From the NCBI GenBank assembly GCA_003254905.1, contig QANU01064559.1, positions 888,313-952,312 of the forward strand: DNA of 64,000 bases, in the 5' to 3' direction. Shown piece by piece: positions 11,954-23,922 of this stretch. The stretch is from Nissolia schottii (Eukaryota; Streptophyta; Magnoliopsida; Fabales; Fabaceae). The notes below the pieces were generated by a model. The model worked only from the letters and a program-made list of their open reading frames with translations. It was not told where the DNA came from and did no database searches. Each line of letters starts with the position of its first letter. The stretch's first letter is position 1. The position numbers were made by a program, and so were the translations under genes.

Positions 11954-14900
11954 ATACACTCTTACCACCATTGTTAAAGATAGATCTCATCCATTTTAAA
12001 GGGAAAACAAACTTTTTATCATCTTAATTCCATTTTAATCAACTTTCACATGATAAGAGAATGACGATGAGGAGGATGAAAATGATGACGATGATGAGAG
12101 GATGAGAGAATGATTAGGATAGTGATGATAAACATAACAAAACAAGGATGAGAATATGAAGACGGTGAGTGAAAACTATGACGAGAACGAGTTTGTGATT
12201 GGGGCGCGTTGTGTATAATTTTAGAAACTGTAATTTATACGTATAATGATCATTAATTACGTATAAATGAATGGTGTATATACGGGTGTATGCTTCTGTA
12301 GTGTACACGGAGCATTTCTGGTTTGTATATTCTTTGCTGCGAATTCAAGGAACCATTCAAATGCAATTTTTACTTTTTTCTATCTTAGAATTATAATATT
12401 TATTATTTAGAAGTAGAATATAGTGTTTTTTTTATTATAATATTGCAGTTATTTTCTTCTTGATTTTTTTATTTTTATTTTTATGACACTAAGCTTGTCC
12501 CTTGGTAAAACCAAAAGTTCAAGACTAGATTAATGTGAATTATACGTGCACTTAACAATGAGGTATTTTTTTTTATATTTTTTTTTTCTTGACGATGATT
12601 GAAGAGGAACTTTGTCTCCTCTAAAAGTTGAACTTGTCTCCTTCTTGTAACTACAATGTATTTTAGCATTGAAGCAACGATTCATTTGTAAGAAAAGAAA
12701 AACGAAGGGTGACTTGTTGAATATTTTTTTAAAATTCTCATAGATGACAATGAAATTTAAACATATTATCTCATACAAATTAGAATGACTTTTTATTATT
12801 AGATTAATTTTACTGATTTTTGATCAACTTAAAATAACAAATTTGATATAGTAAGGCAAATTTACTTAATTTGTTTATAAAAAAAGAAGGTATTCAATGA
12901 ATGGAATAATGTAATATTAGTTATCTAAGGTAGAAATTTTTTTCCACTTGTTGTTCATCATTAGACTTTTTTTTTTAGTAAAAAAGTATCATGCATTGAA
13001 ACGCTTAACGATACTTATAAATTGAATAAAATATATCAGATTTAAAATTAAAAAGAGATAAAATTACTTTGTATTGTGAACTATTGATGTATAAACATCT
13101 TTCATATCAACAATCACATGAAAATATGCTAGAGTTTGAAGAATGCATTGCATCTCATTTTGTCATAAATGTGAATATATTTCTCATTTGTAATACTTTT
13201 ATAAAAGAAACAAGAAAGCCAAAACACACATAAGGGAGACTAATACAACCACAAAGGAGATGATGAAAATAAAAAAAAAGTCATTTCAAAAAATGGTGAA
13301 TTGAGATAACAAAACCCTAAATTTAATAGACACAAGTCTTTTATTTAATAGAAAAAATTATAAACAATGAGTGAATGAAAAAGTAAGGTTACCTTTTGAT
13401 TTAAACCGTTTTGAACAAACAAGTTTAAAACATAAAATGAATGTGAATGAAGAAGAGATTTTGGGTTTGTAAACTTGCTTTGGGAATAAAGGAATGGAAG
13501 GGGAAAAATGGTGAAGTAAAAACTAGAAATGGAAGGACAAAGAAGAAGTAGGGAATATGAGGGTTGGATGGTGAGGGGTGAACAGCCCTGCCTCCCAATC
13601 CAAGCCCTAGTGTGGGTGGTTCAGCTAGGGAGCTGAGAGCAAGCAATTTCAGGCTAATTCCAAATATGCCCTCTGGGCTGGGCCTCTTCGCGCTAACGTG
13701 TTTTTCTCTGGTTTTTGCTATCTCTATGTGTGTGTTCTCTAAGGGTTCTCTCTGTATCCCTTTCACTCCGAAAATCCTCCTCTTTTATCTCATCTTCCTC
13801 CTTTCTTTTCATGCCTTGGATCCCTTTGAGGTGTCCCTTTCAAAGGCTGCACTCTACAGGGCTTCTTTCTGCCTCCCCTCACTTGTCACTATCACTCCAT
13901 CCCAATGCAAGTCTCTTTCACTAAAAAACTTAGTATGGACAAAACATCCTTTTGTCCCTCTATCCTAGAGTATGGTGGAAAGGTCCCTAAAGGGTGCAAG
14001 GTTGGTGGAAGGGGCTGTTTTGTTGGCAGGTCACCAGGGGGCAGGTCAGATAAGCTCTGGTGCTGTCTGAAAAGCTGTTTTGTTGTTGTCCCCTGTAGGC
14101 TTGCTGGAGAAGGCTCGTTTTTTGCTTGCTCTCTAAGCTCCCTAGCTGGCCAAAAAGGCCTTGGAGAGAATCCCGTGGTATTTTTGGGACGTGGAGCAAG
14201 GCCCAAAGCCCCCAAACCATAACCCTCATAGTTCCCCACCTTGTCTCTTTGTAAACATACTTAGGGCATGTCTCATGGCACCACCCTATGCCAGCCCTTT
14301 GATGACTACAAAGAGATAAGTGATTATGTTTTAATCCTAATCTAACATTGATAATTAATCTTAATCTCCATATTACAAAAGGGTCTATATCATAAGCCCC
14401 CTTGCACATGGAGGATGCTGCTAAGGATTCTTCATGTGCAATACATTGTGGACCCTTTTGGTGGAGGGCGTATCTTGACATTAACCAATTGGCCTGCTTG
14501 GGGCAGGGCCTATGATTCTTTGGGCTGGTCTCCATGCTCTCGGGCCACTTTATTGGTGTGGCGTGCCTGGCTGTTCTTTTGACGAAAAAGGCTTTGTGAG
14601 TCCACCTAAATGAATCACTCCAAGATTGTATTATTTCTACATTTTTTCTTCTTTCTTCCTTTTCTCTCTCTTTTTTTTTCAGCAAGGTTTTTCCTCTCTT
14701 TTTTTTCTTTCCTTTTTTTTTGTTTTTTTTCGTATTTTGTTTTTTTGTTTTTTTTTTGGGTAGGCTTGCTGAGGCCCACGGCTGGTTCCTTCTTTAGTTT
14801 CCCATACCAGCCTGCAGCGATTTGAATTTGGAACCCTTGCTCCATACCGTTGGCTCTTTAATTGCTCCGCGGGAAGACCAAGGCCAATTACTAATCCTAG

Positions 14901-15084
14901 TTTCATTCCAACTGCACAACCCTGTTCATATTTGTTTTCTATTTCCTTCTCCCATTGAGAAGCACGGTAACATCCTCTCTTCGCCGACCCCTCTTTCCCC
15001 TTTTTTTTCAAAATTTTTGCGAGCTCCCCTATTCCTTCTCTGGTGCCTTTCCATCATTCGACCCTTCTTCCTCTGATCACCGCC
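11954..15084. other. Non-coding region and 5' flank of the PMD gene
   Basis: From 11954 to about 13400 the sequence is AT-rich spacer with no gene seen. From about 13560 the base composition rises in GC and stays so to 15084: this looks like the upstream region of the transposon-type PMD gene. It includes a pyrimidine-rich tract at 14640-14760 (many T runs) and a CT-rich leader just before the ATG. Open frames on both strands here show no domain I recognise and are probably chance. Confidence 0.45.
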
Positions 15085-17366
15085 ATGGTGCGTACTAAGG
15101 CGACTCCTGTTCCCGCCTCTCCTCGCATCACCACTGCTTCACGGCCTCCTCCTCAGACCGGGAATCCTCTACATGCGCCCTCCGTCGCGGCGTCTTCTTC
15201 CGAGGGTGCAGGTGCCAGCGTCTCGGGCAATGACTCTAGTCGCACGCACCCCTCTGTGCCTCGTGTGGCGTCCGTAGGCTACACCGATTCGCTACCTCCG
15301 CCCCGTTCCTGCCATGCGAACGCTGTTGCGAGTTCCTGGGCTCGAGGGGCCCCTTTTCCCAAGAGGGATTTCCAGCCGCCACCAGCGTCCGGCGATCTAA
15401 TGGTCTTCGGCGTTCCGATGGGTACTTCGATGGCTGATCGTCATGCCGTTACAAGGTATTCCTATTCTTCCAAACCGAGCCACCATGTGGGCCCCTCTTT
15501 ACTGCGCTCCCACCTTCTTCGACAGGAGTTTCCTTGGGTTTCAGTCCGTTTTCCCATTCGAGCTTCTGCTCACGACTTGTGGGCCCAATGGGTGGACCAC
15601 GTCTTCTTCCATGACGGCCCGTTCTTGGAGCTGCTTCGGCGGGCTGGTGTTGTCGATGCTATCTGGGCCTTTAAGCAGGCAGAAGCCCCCAAACCTATGG
15701 ACGATTTGGTTTTCCTCATTCAACGTTGGTGCCAAGGCACCCATACCTTCATCACTGCCTGGGGCGAATTTACACCAACGTTGGAATATGTCGTCGTTTT
15801 AGCGAAGCTGCCCACTATGGGCGAGGTTAACGTGACCGGTCTATTTCTGAAGCCATCCGTAATCGAAATGGTTTGCAAGTTGCGCCAGGCAAAAATTGCT
15901 GCTGGGCACTATTCTCGACGATTCTGTGATGAGCAAAGGGGCGCCCAGGGGAGGGCTAGTCGTCATGCAGCACAACCAGGGAACCGTAAGCAAAGTCTAA
16001 GAGGTATGATCAAGCATACCTTTGCCGGTTGGCTGCGCTATTTTTATGGTGATTACTTGGCTAAGGGTGCAGCTTTCTACCCTGTTCCTGACGAGGTTAG
16101 CCCTCATCTTAAGCGTGCTGCCTTTATTGCTTTCTGGTTATCCCGTTTTGTTTTTCCTAGCCCTCTTGAAAGCTCAGTTAGTCTTGGGGTGTTTGTTCTG
16201 GCTGCTTTGATTGCTGAAGGACATCGTGTAGCTTTAGCCCTCTTGTTCTTAGGCTCTTTGTATGGTCGTTTGGACCAAGTTCAGGAGCAAATGAAGATTT
16301 CGTGGGGACGATTTCTAGTCAACTGTTATGTAGATGTGACATTTTTGGTGCACTTTCTGTTTGAGCGCTTTCCCGTGTATGCTCCTTGAAACACCCTAGC
16401 TAACTGTTTACCCGTACGTAGTAAACAATGCTCACTAGGTTGTTATCTACTCGGTCGCAATACCTTAGTCCATAGTTATCTTTCAAAAATAGTGGCTTAA
16501 GAAAATAAGGACCAATTTTAAAACTTTTCATTTACATTGGATAAACACTAAAATAGAGCCATGCGTCAGAAAGAATAATATAACCAAACGTATAACAGTA
16601 TATTAATAAAGCATTTATTATACATTCATGTGGTCCATCATATCCGTCACATAGTTGTATATACAGTACGTAAGCTACACATACCATGTACATAAACTGA
16701 AATATCATCTACAGAATCCAAAATATATAACATCAGAATACAAGGCTACTGGAATATTACTCAGTAGGCCTTTGGTAAAAATCCTGGCATGCAGCTTTCT
16801 AAGTCCATCTACTATCACGGCCGCTCATGGTGCTGCGGCGGCTTATCAACATTCACAAAGTATGAGGCATCTTCGGTACCTGAAGTTATAAAACAGTGGG
16901 GATGAGAACGGTAGGTTCTCAGTGGAAATAACTTTAGTTCCTGAGTCTCGTATCAGATTATGTCGGACTTCCGGCCGCTCAGAGATCTCTAAGTGAACAT
17001 ACATACTAAACAGCCTACCATTTCTTATCTGGCCTATCTGAACGGCTTTATCAGTATTATTAGGTGACATGGGAACTACTCTGGCTTACTACGTTCTCGT
17101 GCTGATTAATATTTCGTGAATATACATAGCCGTCTCGAGCGTGCTCTTGACGGTACGGCATAACAGCAGAAATATACATCCGGAATAATCAGAATACATC
17201 ACCGAATACACTCAGAATTCAATCCAGCATAATACAATCATCAGAGTATGCACGACAGAGTGATCAGAATACACATCACAGAATCATCAGAATATGTTTC
17301 TACATAAGTTTCAGCATAAACATGACAGAATCAGCAGAATAAATATCAGAGTGTGCCTAACATAGT

Positions 17367-17461
17367 CATCAACAGAAATATGACAGAATCAGCATAGTCA
17401 TCAGCAGAAATATGACAGAATCAGCATAATCATCAGCAGAAATATGACAGAATCAGCATAA
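17367..17461. repeat. 31-bp tandem repeat inside the solo LTR, three copies
   Basis: The unit ATCAGCAGAAATATGACAGA followed by ATCAGCATAAT occurs three times in a row with one or two changes per copy. Looser versions (CAGAATCATCAGAATA, CAGCATAA) extend from about 17180 to 17520. It is unlike a CRISPR array because there are no spacers. Confidence 0.8.
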
Positions 17462-17847
17462 TAAACATGCCACAGAATATACGTGTGCATGGCAGAATGT
17501 GACAGCATACAGCATAACAGCATAACAGAATAAGTGTTATTCCCACCATAGTAATGTCCTCTGTTGACACTAGTATGACGGAATAACCTCGCACCCTCAG
17601 TGTAGGCCGACACTGTCTGGACCTTCCTGCGGTGGGCTTCCACCTGCCGTGTGCCCCCTTGGGACCCCTCGACAGTGGGCGGATATTGTACCCCCACCTA
17701 AGCTTGCCCCCTTTCGACAATGCATAGGCGTGGTAACCGCACACCTCCAGGTATGCCATATAGACACCACCTGTGGCGGGCTTCCACATTCAGGATGCCT
17801 AGACCTCCTGAAGTGGGATCATAATTGGCTCACGTGATCACGGCCTT

Positions 17848-17990
17848 TTCAGCATGTGGCATATAGCCTTTTTAGTATAGGGGGTATTTAGCCCTTTTCA
17901 GCATGTGGCCTATGGCCATTATCAGCATGGGGCATTTGCCCTTGTTCAGCTTTGGGCATTGGCCCTTTTCAGCATTTTTCAGCATTTCTG
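17848..17990. repeat. ~29-bp degenerate repeat inside the solo LTR (TTTTCAGCATGTGGC...)
   Basis: TTCAGCATGTGGCATATAGC, TTCAGCATGTGGCCTATGGC, ATCAGCATGGGGCATTTGCC and TTCAGCTTTGGGCATTGGCC follow one another at 25-45-bp spacing. Copies are too diverged for exact boundaries. Confidence 0.7.
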
Positions 17991-20900
17991 TACCTGCAAC
18001 ATGTTATATCTGGTTTCCTATGGTTCATTTCAGAATCTTTATTTATTTTAGATTTATTTCTAATCCTTTTGACTTGGTGTAACATGAATGCATGAAGAAC
18101 CACAGATTACATCACAGACTATACCTCATTCACAGATTCATCTACGACATATACTGCACATATTCACATAATAATCCTATCTAATCCAGGTCACAAGACC
18201 CTTCAGAATCATCTTCCTAAACCTAGCATCATTTCTAGCATATTTCATCATAAAATCACTAAATCACATACATAGGCACATAATCATATCAACACATAAA
18301 CACTCATCCACCATCAAGAGGTGAGGAACTAGAGTTACCCACCTGTGGGGGAGCTGTCTGGTGAGGAAGAAGTGTAGGGGAAGTCGTCCTGTGCTCGGCC
18401 GCTCAGCGGGAAAGTCACAGCATCCAAAAATAGAATTTCTTTTCTCAGTGCTTACTGGGGCTTCCTACACAGTTCCAACCAGCACAGTTATATTTTCCTA
18501 ACCTCAATATTTCTAAAAATCCTTCAAGCATCACTAACTCCATATTTTTCTCATATTATTTCTAATTTTTCCTACTAAAAAAATACATACATAAATATAC
18601 AGTTAAAATCACATAGACAGGGGTGTTCGGACTACCCACCTCCAAATCCAGTTTGGAACCGGTAGAAGTGAAGAAAAAAATTCCCTGAACACTTTCACGA
18701 TGATCTTGCTATTTTTTCGGCGTCTGGCAGCATCACCGCAGTGTACGAACGGAACCAAAAAGAAAGAAAACAGAACGAAGAAGAGAGAAAGAAAGTGAAG
18801 CGTAAAGCTTCAGAAAGAAAGCAAAGCAATTGAAAATGGTCTCAGGGAGAAAAATGAATTAATTTACATCAGGGGGAAAAATAAAGGAACAAAGAAATAA
18901 AGAAAAGAAAGCAAAAGGGAATCGGCAGAAACAAAGAAAATGAAACCATGAAGCAATTAGGCTTCAAGAAAGAAAAATGGAAAAGAGCGTCAGGGAGAAG
19001 GGAAAGAAAACGAGAAAATAAAGAAAAGAAGCCAATGGCTTAGTGTCAGGGGCTTCCCCCACCGCCTGAAACATATATACATAATATGTTTATATAACTT
19101 TTATTATTATATTATATATATTATATATTAAGATTATTATATTATTATTATTACTATTCATAATTATTAGTATATTATATAATAATATCTTTTACATAAA
19201 TATCTAACTATGGATAAATATGACCTCCATCAATCCAATTTTGATCATGCTTGATTGCATTTTGTCGTTCGCAGTCCTGGTACTTTATGTGTGGATCTCC
19301 GAAAAATAATCTGGACATACCCTCACATTCTACTAATTTTCCCTTATTAGTAGTTGAGTCCGGTGGAGGTATTCGGGGAATTATTATTTTATTAGTGTAT
19401 TTTACGGTTACTTTCGGTATCCGAAAAATTTCCAATTGGTCCGGAAATCATCTTAAGGCTCCGAAAAATTCGTCGGTTACGACACCTCAATTTTGAATGC
19501 TATTCTTATGAGTTAAAGATGATTCTTATGAATTAAATGTAATATTTAAATTTTTCTCGCCTCCTTAATCACTTTATAATTATTTATTACACTGATTATC
19601 CGGACAGTGAAAAAGCGGGATGTTACACTCCTTCCCGCGTCGAACCCATAGATGATAGTCCTGAGGCCCGTGACCGTGCTCATTCTTTTGGTTACCCTCG
19701 CTCATGGTGTTGGTCTGCCCGCTACCCTGCCAAGTGTTTGAACGAGGTCTTTGACGACGTGGGGGCATTTTCTTTCTGTCCTTACTCTTCTCTTACCTCT
19801 TCTCACGTTTCAGATTTTCCTTGTTGGATTTATGGAGATTCCGTCACCAGGCTTAGGGATGATCCATTGGCTCTGTCAGAGGGTGTGCACGATTTTTGGG
19901 AGAGATGTACTTCCCCTGGTGTGCTGCCTGGCTTTCTGATTACGGACCCCTCCTCTTCCCATGGTGGTTTATTCTTTCCTTTTGTATATCGTCCCGACCG
20001 TGTGAGTCGTCAGTTTGGTTGGGACCAATTACCTTCGGGCGTTGAATTCCCCTTGTGTCCTTTGGAAGAGACCATGATGCATTTCCTGTTCTCGCTGCCA
20101 CTTCCTCAATTTAATTCTTCTCTTGTGATGCCTGGTGACCGGGTTTGCAGCGTGATTGAGAGCTATACAGTTTATCATGAGGCACTACGACGGGGTATTT
20201 CTGACTATGAGCGGAGGCAGAGCTCGGAGCCTTCTTCTAGTGTCAACATCATGCGCGAAGACCCATACTTCGTGACGGGCGAGAACAAATGTATTATGCA
20301 GTGGTTTTATTTAAACCTTGCTTTGCTTGTTTTCCTTTTGTTTGCATTTTTTTTTTAAATAATAATTCTGATGACATGTCTGATTTGTTGCAGAATGTAT
20401 TGCTCCTTCTCCCCCCAAAAGAGACAAACAACCACAAGCTCTCGTGCCCGACCTCCCGCTAAGCGTCTTGCGGTTGCCTCTAATTCTTCCACTCTCGCCC
20501 TGCGAAGCATTTCTTCGCGAGGGATTCGCTCCTCAGCTCATCTTCGTAGCTTGGCCCATGCTACTGCTGCTGCTGCCACTAGCAGTGCTTTAAATCCTAT
20601 ACCAGTTGACACTTCGGAAGAGGCTGGCTTATCCTCTGAAAACTCAAGTTCTTTATCCAAGTCACCTGGTCCTGTTCTGTCTAGCACAACTGATGGGGAA
20701 AATGATGGCCAGGAGGAAAATACCTCTAAGCCTGCCTCTCTTGGTGACATGTCTGAAGATTCTGCCATGCCTACCGTAGGAGAGTGTCTTTCTCCTGCTT
20801 CCTGCCATGATGCCTCGCCTGTCACCTCGTGTGGCATGGATGACCCTCAGGTTGATGCTATGGAAATTGTACCGGATACTATGGAGAAAGCTGCTGAATG

Positions 20901-21428
20901 CCCTTCTGGCTTGCCGCTCCGTCCTACTTCCCCTTTGTTGGTAATGTCTTGTCTCCCAATTGTCTATGCCTCCGTTTATAGCGTTATGTATTGGCTTTAT
21001 TAATGCTCCTATGTCGATATTCGCAGATGAACTTGACCCCTGAATGTCCGGATGTGCTAAAGGCATATTCTGATGTGAATGCTCTTGCACCTTGTCCCCT
21101 TGAAGTTCCCGGAGCACTGTCTTTGCCGGTGCGTCCTGATACTGTGTCTCCCCGAAGTCTTAAAGAAGCTCATCGCAGGTATGTGCCGTGAGTTTACTTA
21201 GCACATGGGGATGCTAATTTGGCCTTAATATTGTTGTCTGCTACCTCTTTCTGATGGTTGTGTTTTGTAGGTGGCCCTCCTGAAGAATTTAATGGCTCTT
21301 TGGTGGCAAAGGATGTTGGATTTTCCACTGCTGAGGATGCTGTTACTACTACGGACGCGGGTAACAAGGTTGTTGATTCGTCGGTGTTTAGAAATGTTGA
21401 ACTCCTGGGGGTTGAAGAATACCGATGA

Positions 21429-23922
21429 CAAACTCCCTTTTTAAACGCAACATGGAAGAATAAAGAGAAAATTTTATTTAACACTTTCATTTTTTTGTTT
21501 TTTTGATAAACTTTAACATTTTTATGTAATTGTGTCATAAATGCACTCGACAACTAAAACCCTTATAATAAATAATAAAGATACAAAATTTTCTCTGGTT
21601 CCAAATCATTTAATAACTTTCCATTTAATGATCAGTAAATATATTCAATTAGCGTGGGAGATAATTTTTTTTTTGTTTAATTTTCATAAATTAAAAAATG
21701 ATGGACTGGCCAATGAAGAAAAAGGAAAGAACTGAAGGAGTGGCAGAAAAGAAAAAAAGCAAAAGGAAATCAGAAGCACAGAAAGGAACAACATTGTGAT
21801 TTTATTTTACTCTACATGCCATGTGCCATGCTCAAAGTCAAGTGGGTCCCATGATGGCAATTGGGAAATATATCAATTAACTCTAATTATCTAAAAAATA
21901 ATTATACAAAAAATTGACAGATCAAATAACAGCAGTCCGATCTTGGTACAGCATTTGTTGCAATCTTCCGAGCGCAAAACGACATTCTCCCAAGTCGTTT
22001 CATATCCATCGGGTTGCGTTCGGTATAGGAGATAACCACACCAATTTAGAAAATTGTTGTCTCTCCTCACTTCAATTCGTGTTTTGTAACATTTTCTTTG
22101 TTCTTTTTGTTGAATTATAAAAAAATACATAATTTTTTTTAAATTTTTTGTGTGTCTCTCTCCTCTATCTTGTGTCTAAAACTAAGTTGAGATGATCTCA
22201 CTGTGATTAAAACATGTTTTTACTTCTTTGAACGCTTGCGCAATATTTATATCATATATTAAAGTAATCCTTACATAAAAAAATGAAAATTGTACTTATG
22301 TCTTTTTGAAATCTTAGTCTTTTATTTATCAAATGTGCTAATCATCTTCAACACTAATTGAAACTAAGTTCATAAATAATGTAAATAAATAAATAAAATT
22401 AATTTTAATATACTATCAATATAATTATTTTATACAATTAACCAATGGTAGGATACTTTAAAGATAACTTTGAAACAATTATTATAAGATTTTTAATTTT
22501 TTAGGGAATGAAACTTAGTCAAATGTATACAAGACTGTTCTTTAAGCTGATAATATATTTAAATTATATTTATATGAAATTCATAAGTGTACTTTAGTGT
22601 TTGAATTTACTAAATTCACAGTCTTATTGGACACGGTCAAACGGCCGGTGGACATCATTTTTTGTTTAAAGCAAAAAAAAAAAACCTCATTCATTCATCG
22701 GAACTAGTCTAAATAAAAAATGTAGTATTTCCTTGAAATAAAAAAAAATCTATCTCCAAACTTATATAAAAAATATACAAATTATTCATATTGTATCTTA
22801 TAACAATGTAAAATAATTTTTATACAACAAATTATTAAAAGTAATTTAGTAACGAGAGACTTAAGTAATACGTATATAACTAAAAGTTTAAATCTCAATG
22901 TCAAAAGAATGAAAGTACAAAAAAATGAGGGGAATTTTCATTTCTAGAAAAAACTAAAAATTCATTTATAAAATCGGACCATATACACACACATATATTT
23001 ATGTTCTTTATTTGATACTTAAGCTTTTATGAAAGTAATATTTCATTAAATTTAAATGATTATTATTCAATAACAAATTTAAAGCAATAAACAATTTGAG
23101 TTAATAAAATATTTGAAAAATTTTAAATGCTATGGTGTCGATACCTTTAAAGTTTATGGAATGTCAGAGTAAACACTATTTATTTATTATAATCTTTCAA
23201 ATTTTTTAGTGATTTAGTGAGAATCACTTCTATCATCTTTGTTACGTCCATTTATTTATTTTTATATACATCATTATTTTGTCATTATTAAATGTATAAC
23301 AACCAAATTTAACATTGTTTTAGTCATTATTAAAATAAAGATTGAAACTTTTGAAAATATATAATATTTTATCTCTTATTCTACTACGATAACTTTAATC
23401 AAATCAATTTGATATATATTTTTTTTAAGTAATGCAAGTAGACTTAATCAATTTTACTTATGTGACATAATGAAACTCTTTTAGACTCAATGAATACAAA
23501 TTAATTTTTTTATAAATAAAAATAAAAATATGAATTTTACCAAAAACTCAACTAAATTTGGTCTATCCGAATTTGTAACATCCCACTAAATAAAAACAAT
23601 AATAATAAAAAATTCATGGGAACTATCCTACTACTAAATAGAAAAAAATAAAGAAAAAAAAAGGTTCATGGGAACTTGTCTAACAATAAACGATGAAACT
23701 CATGAAAGCATCGCCTCACTCTAACATGCGCCGATAGTGCACCCTATAACCACATTATCGCTTTATCTTAACTTGAAACCCTTAACCTTATATTCCCCCC
23801 CATTAACCTGCACACCCTCTCTCTCTCTCGCATCGTTGAAGCGCTCTTCGCAGTTTGAAAGAATCAAAAAAGGGTTTTTCGCTTCGCTTTCTCTCTCTCA
23901 CACTCTTACTAGCAACTCTCTC
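21429..23922. other. Intergenic region upstream of EXA1-like gene
   Basis: AT-rich spacer with homopolymer runs and no recognisable gene. The part near 21900-22120 is richer in GC, but neither strand gives a known domain. A CT microsatellite (about 23817-23829) lies in the 5' leader of the downstream gene, and TTCATGGGAACT occurs twice (around 23615 and 23665). Confidence 0.5.

Larger units (their letters stand above)
16387..19627 (-). mobile_element. Solo LTR (long, Ty3/gypsy Tekay-like), inserted in the PMD gene
   Basis: The element runs from TGAAACACCC to GATGTTACA, that is TG...CA, and reads TGTAACATCCCG to GGGTGTTTCA on the minus strand. The 5-bp sequence CTCCT flanks it on both sides (16382-16386 and 19628-19632), a perfect target duplication. 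The terminal 36 bp at the right end do not recur inside, and no primer-binding site, gag or pol reading is visible, so this is one LTR of 3,241 bp rather than a full element. LTRs of about 3 kb are typical of Tekay/Del chromoviruses; that assignment is inference. It contains short tandem repeats (listed) and a purine-rich stretch at 18750-19030. Confidence 0.85.
15085..21428 (+). pseudogene. Plant-mobile-domain (PMD) gene, MAIN/MAIL-like, split by a solo LTR
   Basis: The ATG at 15085 has a good context (CCGCC-ATG-G). The first segment, 15085-16386, encodes a Ser/Pro-rich leader and then PMD-type sequence: HLLRQEFPWVSVRFPIRA, WGEFTPTLEYVVVLAKLP, an RWC/W-rich core, GWLRYFYGD and FIAFWLSRFVFP. 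An LTR interrupts it; its first bases make TGA in frame. Across the insertion the reading resumes at 19633 in the same frame, continuing to a donor at about 20300. Further exons are likely at 20394-20940 and 21027-21178, with a last one from 21271. PMD proteins (Arabidopsis MAIN/MAIL1 are cellular members) are otherwise mostly transposon-associated, and the leader and size here fit the transposon class. In the last exon the phase predicted by the splice sites hits a stop at once, while another frame stays open to 21428. I therefore call it a disrupted gene. Exons after 20300 are less certain. Confidence 0.8.

Noticed and set aside
14615-14845. Lys-rich open frame on the minus strand
   Set aside because: Complement of a T/C homopolymer tract; low complexity only.
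13425-15040. Several long open frames on both strands upstream of the PMD gene, including a ~230-codon one on the minus strand
   Set aside because: Frames overlap each other on opposite strands in GC-rich non-coding DNA; none shows a known domain, and Lys/Glu- or Phe/Leu-rich stretches come from poly-pyrimidine runs.
17180-17990. Possible CRISPR-like repeat array
   Set aside because: Repeats are head-to-tail without spacers and lie inside a plant LTR; CRISPR arrays do not occur in plant nuclear DNA.
16387-19627. Full-length LTR retrotransposon
   Set aside because: The terminal sequence occurs once only, and no gag/pol or primer-binding site is seen; solo LTR fits better.
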